45,576 nucleotides of DNA from an uncultured Pelagibacteraceae bacterium (lineage in GTDB: Bacteria > Pseudomonadota > Alphaproteobacteria > Pelagibacterales > Pelagibacteraceae). The translations under genes and the position numbers were made by a program. Under the pieces are notes generated by a model, which was not told the DNA's origin, made no database searches, and saw only the letters and a program-made list of their open reading frames with translations. Numbering within the stretch: the first letter of the stretch is position 1; every line of letters begins with the position of its first letter. The DNA lies in contig CABZGR010000002.1 in the NCBI GenBank assembly GCA_902525295.1, forward strand, positions 1 through 45,576. The letters are read 5' to 3'. Shown here piece by piece: positions 39,939-45,576 of this stretch.

Positions 39939-42089
39939 ATGACTGCATTAAAAAAACAAGATAAAGAAACACTAAAATCTAAATACATAAATAGAGAGCT
40001 GTCTTGGCTAAAATTCAACGACAGAGTTCTTCTTGAGGCCCAAAATTTTGAAAATCCTCTTTATGAAAGAATTAAATTTTTATCTATAGCTGGATCAAAT
40101 TTAGATGAATTTTTCATGGTTCGTGTTGCAGGTTTATATAGTCAAATCAAACAAGATGTAGATTCACTTAGTTCTGATGGTCTTACTCCTGATGAACAAA
40201 TGAGTGAAGTTATTTTGGAAACAAATAATCTTCTTAATAAACAAAATAAAATATTTAGAGATTTAATTCTTCAATTAAAAAAAGCAAATATAAGTATAGT
40301 TAAACCTGAAAATTTAAGTAAAACTGAACAAAAAAGATTATTTAAAATTTTTAATGAAGAAATTTACCCTCTGCTAACCCCATCAGCAATAGACCCAGCT
40401 CATCCCTTTCCATTTATTGCAAATCAAGGAAGAGCATTAGTTATGAGATTAAATAAGAAAAATAAAAAAAGGACTTTAAATGCAATAATAGTAATTCCAA
40501 AAGCTTTATCAAGATTTATTGAAATAGATGGAAATAAAAGTTTTAAAAAATTTTTAATTATAGATGATGTTATAAGTTTTTTTGCCTCTGAAATATTTCC
40601 TGATCATGATTTAGATAAAAAAATGTTATTTAGAGTTATAAGAGATAGTGATGTAGAAATTCAAGAGGAGGCCGAAGATTTAGTAAGATCTTTTGAATTG
40701 GCTTTAAAAAGAAGAAGAACAGGTGACATAGTACGTTTAGAAATTTTAAAAAATAGTAATAATGACTTAATTAAGTTTATAACCAATAAGTTAAACGTAA
40801 AATCTGAATACATCTATGAAATTGAAGGCATTGTTGGAATTCAAGATATAGACCAAGTTTGTAAAATTAAAAATTCTAAATTAAGATTTAAAAATTTTAA
40901 TCCCAGGGAGGTTGAGAGATTAAAGGAGTTTAATAATAATTTTTTTGATACTATAAAAAAAAAAGATTTAATAGTTCATCACCCTTTTGAAACATTTGAT
41001 GCTGTCGTTGAGTTTTTAAATCAAGCTGCATATGATAAAAAAGTTATAGCAATTAAACAAACTCTATACAGAACAACGCTAGATTCTCCAATTGTTAAAG
41101 CCTTAATAACAGCAGCTGAAAATGGAAAGACAGTAACCGCTTTAATAGAGATCAAAGCAAGATTTGATGAAGAAGCAAACATTCAACTTTCAAGAAGTTT
41201 AGAAAATGCAGGAATTCAAATAGTTTATGGTTTTGCAAAATATAAAACACATGCAAAATCATCTTTAATATTAAGAAAAGAGCAGGGAAAAATTCAAACT
41301 TATATACATCTGGGAACTGGTAATTATCACCCAGTTAATGCAAAAATTTATACTGACTTATCTTTATTTAGCTCTGATAAAAAAATAGCAACTGATGTGG
41401 AAAAATTTTTTAATTATGTAACTGGTTATTCAAAACCACGAAATCTTAGCAAAATATCTATATCACCAATTAATCTTAGGGAAACCTTGAACAAATGTAT
41501 TGCTAACGAAATAACAAATGTCAAAAAAGGTAAAAAAGGTGAAATATGGGCCAAAATGAATTCCTTGGTAGATCCAGCGATAATTGATAAATTTTACGAA
41601 GCTTCAAATGCTGGAGTAAAGATATTTTTATTTGTAAGAGGTGTTTGTTGTTTAAGACCTGGAGTTAAAGATAAATCTGAAAATATAATAGTTAAAAGCA
41701 TGATTGGAAGATTTTTGGAACACTCAAGAATTTATTGTTTTGCAAATGGAAAAAAAATGCCTAGTAGAGATGCAAAAGTTTTTATTTCATCAGCAGATTT
41801 AATGCCAAGAAATTTAAATCGAAGAGTAGAACTTCTAGTTCCAATTGAAAACCAAACAGTCCACGAACAAGTTCTTGATCAAATTATGTTAGCTAATTAT
41901 TTAGATAAAAAACAAAGTTGGGAACTTGATGCTAGTGGAAATTATAAAAAAATTAAATATAGTGAAAATGATTCTTTTTCAGCCCATGATTATTTTATGA
42001 ATAATCCTAGTTTATCTGGAAGAGGTAAAGCTAAATTAAAAATGAAACCGAAAAAATTAAACTTAAGACTTATTAAAAGTGGAAATTAA
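39939..42089 (+). CDS. ppk: Polyphosphate kinase 1
   Basis: YINRELSWLKFNDRVLLEA, IKQTLYRTTLDSPIVKALI, GTGNYHPVNAKIYTDLSLF. Confidence 0.97.
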   Translation: MTALKKQDKETLKSKYINRELSWLKFNDRVLLEAQNFENPLYERIKFLSIAGSNLDEFFMVRVAGLYSQIKQDVDSLSSDGLTPDEQMSEVILETNNLLNKQNKIFRDLILQLKKANISIVKPENLSKTEQKRLFKIFNEEIYPLLTPSAIDPAHPFPFIANQGRALVMRLNKKNKKRTLNAIIVIPKALSRFIEIDGNKSFKKFLIIDDVISFFASEIFPDHDLDKKMLFRVIRDSDVEIQEEAEDLVRSFELALKRRRTGDIVRLEILKNSNNDLIKFITNKLNVKSEYIYEIEGIVGIQDIDQVCKIKNSKLRFKNFNPREVERLKEFNNNFFDTIKKKDLIVHHPFETFDAVVEFLNQAAYDKKVIAIKQTLYRTTLDSPIVKALITAAENGKTVTALIEIKARFDEEANIQLSRSLENAGIQIVYGFAKYKTHAKSSLILRKEQGKIQTYIHLGTGNYHPVNAKIYTDLSLFSSDKKIATDVEKFFNYVTGYSKPRNLSKISISPINLRETLNKCIANEITNVKKGKKGEIWAKMNSLVDPAIIDKFYEASNAGVKIFLFVRGVCCLRPGVKDKSENIIVKSMIGRFLEHSRIYCFANGKKMPSRDAKVFISSADLMPRNLNRRVELLVPIENQTVHEQVLDQIMLANYLDKKQSWELDASGNYKKIKYSENDSFSAHDYFMNNPSLSGRGKAKLKMKPKKLNLRLIKSGN

Positions 42090-43590
42090 AGTTTTTAAAA
42101 ATAAACAAAATTTAAAATTAAAACCTGCTAAATTAGCAGTTATTGATATAGGCTCTAATTCTATTAGGATGCTAATTTATGAAGATTTTAGCTCTTCTCG
42201 TGTGCCTTTTTTCAATGAAAAAGCTGTTTGTGAACTTGGTAAAAATTTAGATAAATCAAGAAAACTTCATAAGTCTGGTGTTGATTATGCTCAAAAAGTA
42301 TTGAAGAGATTTTCAGAGATTTTAAATGTTTCTAAAATTTCTAATTTAAAAATAATAGCAACTGCAGTTTTAAGAGAAGCAACTGATGCAAAACCATTTG
42401 TTGAATACGTAGAAAATCTTTTTAAGAAAAAAATAGAAATCTTAAGTGGAGAGGAAGAAGCAATTTGTTCAGCTGAAGGTGTTAAAATTGGATTTGATAA
42501 TGTAGATGGGTTAGTTGCTGATCTTGGCGGAGGTAGTTTAGAATTAGCTCGAGTTGAAAATGGTTTGATCACTAATAAAACATCTTTACCCTTAGGTGTT
42601 TTAAGATTAATTAATAATCCAATTGTAAAAAAGAGAAACCTTTCTAAATATATAAAAAAACTTTTGAGAGATGAAAAATGGTTATCTAAAAAAAAATTTG
42701 AAAATCTTTATTTAGTTGGCGGAACATGGAGAGCTTTATTTAAACTTCATCTTTTTCAAAATAAACACCCTGTCCACATAATCCATCAGTATTCAGTAAA
42801 TTATGAAACTTTATCAACATTTATAGAAAAAATAGCATCGTTCAATAAAGCAAAACTAAAAACAGTTGAATATATATCTAAATCTAGAACACCTTATCTA
42901 CCATATAGCTCTATAATTTTAGATGAGATCATGAGAGCAACAAATCCAAAAAACATAATATGTTCCATAAGCGGTATTAGGGAGGGATCTTTGACGAAAG
43001 ATTACTTTAAAAATATTGATAACTCTCAAGTTTTTGAAAAATCATTAGAATATATTTCTAAAAAGAGAGGTGATTTGGGATTAACCTACAAAAAGTATTA
43101 TGAATTTATCAAACCTGTATTTGATGGTAATGAACATTTTGATGAAAAATTGCTTAATTTAGCTTGTGTTTTAAGTCATATGGATTGGGGACTTGGTGCT
43201 TTTCAAAAAGCAGAATTAGTTTTTCAAGAAACATTAAATACTCCATTATTGAGACTTTCACATAAAGAAAGAATTCAAATAGCTCTTTCATGTTATTGGA
43301 GGTACTGCAGCATTAAATACAACCCTAAAATAGAATATTTAACTTTTTTAAATAATAATGAAATTTTTTCTAGTAAACAAGTTGGTGCAGCCTTAAGATT
43401 TGCACATTCACTTACATCTATTTCAACTATCTTCTTAGAGGAATTTAAATTGTATAAAAGAGGTAACTCTGTATTTTTAAAAATTCCAGCACAACACCAA
43501 GAAATAATTTCTAAACAAGTTACAAAAAGATTTAAAGCTCTGGCGAGAGAATTATTTTTAGAACCAAGAGTAATTTATTCAAATAATTAA
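42079..43590 (+). CDS. ppx: Exopolyphosphatase (Ppx/GppA family; GTG start)
   Basis: LAVIDIGSNSIRMLIYE, TAVLREATDAKPFVEYVE, EAICSAEGVKIG, ADLGGGSLELARV. Confidence 0.93.
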   Translation: MEIKVFKNKQNLKLKPAKLAVIDIGSNSIRMLIYEDFSSSRVPFFNEKAVCELGKNLDKSRKLHKSGVDYAQKVLKRFSEILNVSKISNLKIIATAVLREATDAKPFVEYVENLFKKKIEILSGEEEAICSAEGVKIGFDNVDGLVADLGGGSLELARVENGLITNKTSLPLGVLRLINNPIVKKRNLSKYIKKLLRDEKWLSKKKFENLYLVGGTWRALFKLHLFQNKHPVHIIHQYSVNYETLSTFIEKIASFNKAKLKTVEYISKSRTPYLPYSSIILDEIMRATNPKNIICSISGIREGSLTKDYFKNIDNSQVFEKSLEYISKKRGDLGLTYKKYYEFIKPVFDGNEHFDEKLLNLACVLSHMDWGLGAFQKAELVFQETLNTPLLRLSHKERIQIALSCYWRYCSIKYNPKIEYLTFLNNNEIFSSKQVGAALRFAHSLTSISTIFLEEFKLYKRGNSVFLKIPAQHQEIISKQVTKRFKALARELFLEPRVIYSNN

Positions 43591-43722
43591 TATATAATTT
43601 AATTTATTACAACTTACAGGTTAGTGATTTTTCTTCTTTAATATATTTTTAATTTTATTGAAACATATCTTTAATCCAAATGTAATATTCTTCTGTGATT
43701 AAATTGTAAACATTAAACCCCT

Positions 43723-43761
43723 GAAATACGCTCGGTATTATTATTGAGCGTATTTCTTTTT
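43723..43761 (+). terminator. Intrinsic terminator for + strand transcription; its 3' arm lies in the 3' end of the convergent NUDIX gene
   Basis: GAAATACGCTC-N12-GAGCGTATTTC (perfect 11-bp stem) followed by TTTTT. Confidence 0.85.
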
Positions 43762-44229
43762 ATAAAACAAATACATTCCTATATGAGATGCATTGTTAAA
43801 TTTACCATTCTCAATTAATTTAATTATTTGATGATCTGAAACTATGTGGATTTTAATTCCTTTTTCAGGCTTTGAAATTTTAATAAGATTATTACAAAAA
43901 AAACCAGTAATTTTAGTGGTGAGTCGACCTGGTTCAGAATAAAATGAAGTAATTTTTCTTAATTTATTTCTTGATTTATATCCTGTTTCTTCAATTAATT
44001 CTTTTTTAGCAGATATTAAAGCTGTTTCATGTTTTTCAATTATACCAGATGGAAACTCAAAATTAATTTGATTTATAGGAATTCTTTTTTGTGAAACCAA
44101 AATATACTTGTTCTTAATTTTGGGTATTACTATTGAAAGGTTTGAGGTTTTTAAAAAATGATAAAATTCTTTTTTTTTAAATTTTTTATTAATTAATTTA
44201 ATATTGTTTGTTAGTTTTAAATTTTTCAA
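43741..44229 (-). CDS. NUDIX hydrolase; likely TTG start at 44229 overlapping the upstream TGA
   Basis: Nudix box: FEFPSGIIEKHETALISAKKELIEETGY. The track ORF is extended into the aquaporin gene. Confidence 0.82.
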   Translation of the reverse strand: MKNLKLTNNIKLINKKFKKKEFYHFLKTSNLSIVIPKIKNKYILVSQKRIPINQINFEFPSGIIEKHETALISAKKELIEETGYKSRNKLRKITSFYSEPGRLTTKITGFFCNNLIKISKPEKGIKIHIVSDHQIIKLIENGKFNNASHIGMYLFYKKKYAQ

Positions 44230-44885
44230 TCTTTTTCTAAGAATAATTTTTTTGCGATATAAACAGCAATTAACATACCAATTAATTCTGCAATTATATA
44301 AAAAGGAGTGTTTAAATAACTTATACCAGTAAACGACTCTGTGAATGTTCTTGCTATTGTTACAGCAGGATTTGCAAAAGAAGTTGACGAGGTAAACCAA
44401 TAACCAGCAGTGATATATAAACCAACTGATCCAGCAACAGCTATTTTACCTGATTTCATTGAACCAAAAATAATTAAAATAAGACCCAACGTAGCAACTA
44501 TTTCAGAAGTAAAAATATAAATCCCACTCCTTGACTTTGTTGATAATTCAAAAACCTGATGTTCAAAAAAGAAATTAGCTAATGCTACACCTAGCAAACA
44601 TCCAAGTATCTGAGCAGAAATATAAAAGGGTAGAAGGTTTTTTTTTAACTTTCCTGTAATTGTCATAGCAATACTTACAAATGGATTGAAATGAGCCCCA
44701 GATACATCAGCAAATACTGTTATTAGTACAAACAATCCAGCTCCGGTTGCCAATGTGTTTGCTATTAGCATTACTGCTATATCATTAGTTAGATTTTCTG
44801 CCATTAAACCTGATCCAACTATGATCATGACCAGAAAGCAACTTCCAATGAACTCTGAAAGAAAATATCTATTTTTATTTTTCAT
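44226..44885 (-). CDS. aqpS: MIP-family aquaporin / aquaglyceroporin, AqpS-like by context
   Basis: Two half-repeats with SGAHFNPFVSIAM (NPF variant of NPA) and FANPAVTIAR; next to arsC. Confidence 0.85.
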   Translation of the reverse strand: MKNKNRYFLSEFIGSCFLVMIIVGSGLMAENLTNDIAVMLIANTLATGAGLFVLITVFADVSGAHFNPFVSIAMTITGKLKKNLLPFYISAQILGCLLGVALANFFFEHQVFELSTKSRSGIYIFTSEIVATLGLILIIFGSMKSGKIAVAGSVGLYITAGYWFTSSTSFANPAVTIARTFTESFTGISYLNTPFYIIAELIGMLIAVYIAKKLFLEKD

Positions 44886-45306
44886 CTATCCAATCTTTAA
44901 TTTTATTACTTATAATATTGAAAGTTTTTCTAATGATTATTTGCTTTTCTTCGTCATTTGCATTTTGAAGTTTAGCTACCGGATCTTCTATATCCCAATG
45001 TATAATTTGGTTTTTATCAGGCCAAATAGGACATACCTCATTATTTGCGTTGTTGCATACTGTTATTACATGATCCATTTTTAATTCTTTATTGATAAAT
45101 TCTTCAAAGTTTTTAGAACTGTAATTAGTTAGATCATAACTTTTATTTTTTTCTAAAAAACTTTTAACATCTTCATTGATTTTTCCAGATGGATTACTAC
45201 CAGCACTAAAAGCATTAAATTTATTTGAGTATTCGTTATTAATAATGCTCTCAGCGATAATGCTTCTCGCTGAATTTCCTGTGCATACAAATAAAATATT
45301 TTTCAT
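44875..45306 (-). CDS. arsC: Low-molecular-weight-phosphatase-type arsenate reductase
   Basis: ILFVCTGNSARSIIAE P-loop (CX5R), FSAGSNPSGKIN, VITVCNNANNEVCPIWPDKNQIIHWDIEDPV. Confidence 0.92.
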   Translation of the reverse strand: MKNILFVCTGNSARSIIAESIINNEYSNKFNAFSAGSNPSGKINEDVKSFLEKNKSYDLTNYSSKNFEEFINKELKMDHVITVCNNANNEVCPIWPDKNQIIHWDIEDPVAKLQNANDEEKQIIIRKTFNIISNKIKDWIDEK

Positions 45307-45527
45307 TAAAAAATAATTTTATAAATACCAATTACAAACAAAGGAATTTGTAATCCAAAATTAGTTAATATGGCCTTATCTTTTAATAAAAAACCCGATA
45401 TTGTCCATCCAACTACACCAAGACCATGAAAATATATATTAATTGGATATATATTTAAATTTGTAAGCAATATTCCTGTTAAGACCAAAAACGTGCTTAT
45501 CCATTTGAGATATTTTTTTAAAAACAT
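45306..45527 (-). CDS. Small membrane protein (73 aa), unknown function
   Basis: MFLKKYLKWISTFLVLTGILLTNLNIYPINIYFHGLGVVGWTISGFLLKDKAILTNFGLQIPLFVIGIYKIIF; SD AAAGGAG; stop abuts arsC. Confidence 0.75.
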   Translation of the reverse strand: MFLKKYLKWISTFLVLTGILLTNLNIYPINIYFHGLGVVGWTISGFLLKDKAILTNFGLQIPLFVIGIYKIIF

Positions 45528-45548
45528 AAAACTCCTTTCTCTATACTT

Positions 45549-45566
45549 ATGACAGTTATGTTAAAG
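45549..45566 (-). promoter_or_regulatory. Candidate Pho box (CTTTAAC-ATAA-CTGTCAT) upstream of the small membrane protein-arsC-aqpS-nudix operon
   Basis: Reverse complement reads CTTTAACATAACTGTCATAAGTATAGAGAAAGGAG; two heptamers with 11-bp spacing, the second an exact CTGTCAT. Confidence 0.65.
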
Positions 45567-45576
45567 ATTTATTAAA

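Noticed and set aside
30616-42572. Antisense ORFs in agt, pst, phoB and ppx (30616-30798, 31125-31307, 35881-36078, 38813-39007, 38860-39054, 42291-42572)
   Set aside because: Opposite conserved genes, no independent evidence.
43693-43710. Pho-box-like CTGTGAT-TAAA-TTGTAAA downstream of ppx
   Set aside because: Only partial match, and a PhoB promoter there would start inside the terminator hairpin.
44755-45084. ORF 44755..45084 (+), 109 aa
   Set aside because: Antisense to the aquaporin and arsC; no protein-family character.
1-45576. CRISPR arrays, IS elements, prophage, toxin-antitoxin or defence systems
   Set aside because: No repeat-spacer pattern, transposase, integrase or defence-type proteins seen. 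The RatA-like gene belongs to the Coq10/SRPBCC family and is not evidence of a TA module.

Overview
AT-rich (~29% GC), densely packed alphaproteobacterial chromosome segment, most consistent with SAR11/Pelagibacterales (judged from gene order, composition and protein families; no search was run). Contents in order: trpE 5' end (-), ppiD-like (-), tpiA-secG-pyrG-kdsA-eno-ftsB/divIC-like-lipA-ratA/coq10-like (+), pncC/cinA-C, pgpA, ispDF (-), ntrY-ntrX-trkA-trkH (+), tRNA-Arg(TCT), a general L-amino-acid ABC transporter (aapJQMP/yhdWXYZ), an XRE regulator, tRNA-Asn(GTT) and tRNA-Cys(GCA) (-), valS, ilvD, manC-like, an EamA permease, and a small Lys-rich protein (-). From about 28.7 kb to the right edge lies a contiguous phosphate-stress island: a diacylglycerol-kinase-like gene divergent from plcP- and agt-like lipid-remodelling genes, then phoR, an unknown exported protein, pstS-pstC-pstA-pstB-phoU-phoB, sixA-like, ppk, ppx, and a convergent DUF-like/arsC/aqpS-like/NUDIX operon. 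By eye I find 11-bp-phased Pho-box-like direct repeats upstream of pstS, between the DAG kinase and plcP, and upstream of the arsC/aqpS operon. Together these suggest one Pho-controlled locus joining Pi uptake, polyphosphate, phospholipid-to-glycolipid replacement and arsenate detoxification. Other notable items: a short GC-rich, codon-atypical tract inside ilvD (53% GC over 120 bp); strong intrinsic terminators between each solute-binding-protein gene and its permeases (aap and pst); an NtrX lacking a GAFTGA loop; an 18-bp perfect palindrome upstream of aapJ; and two candidate intergenic small RNAs.
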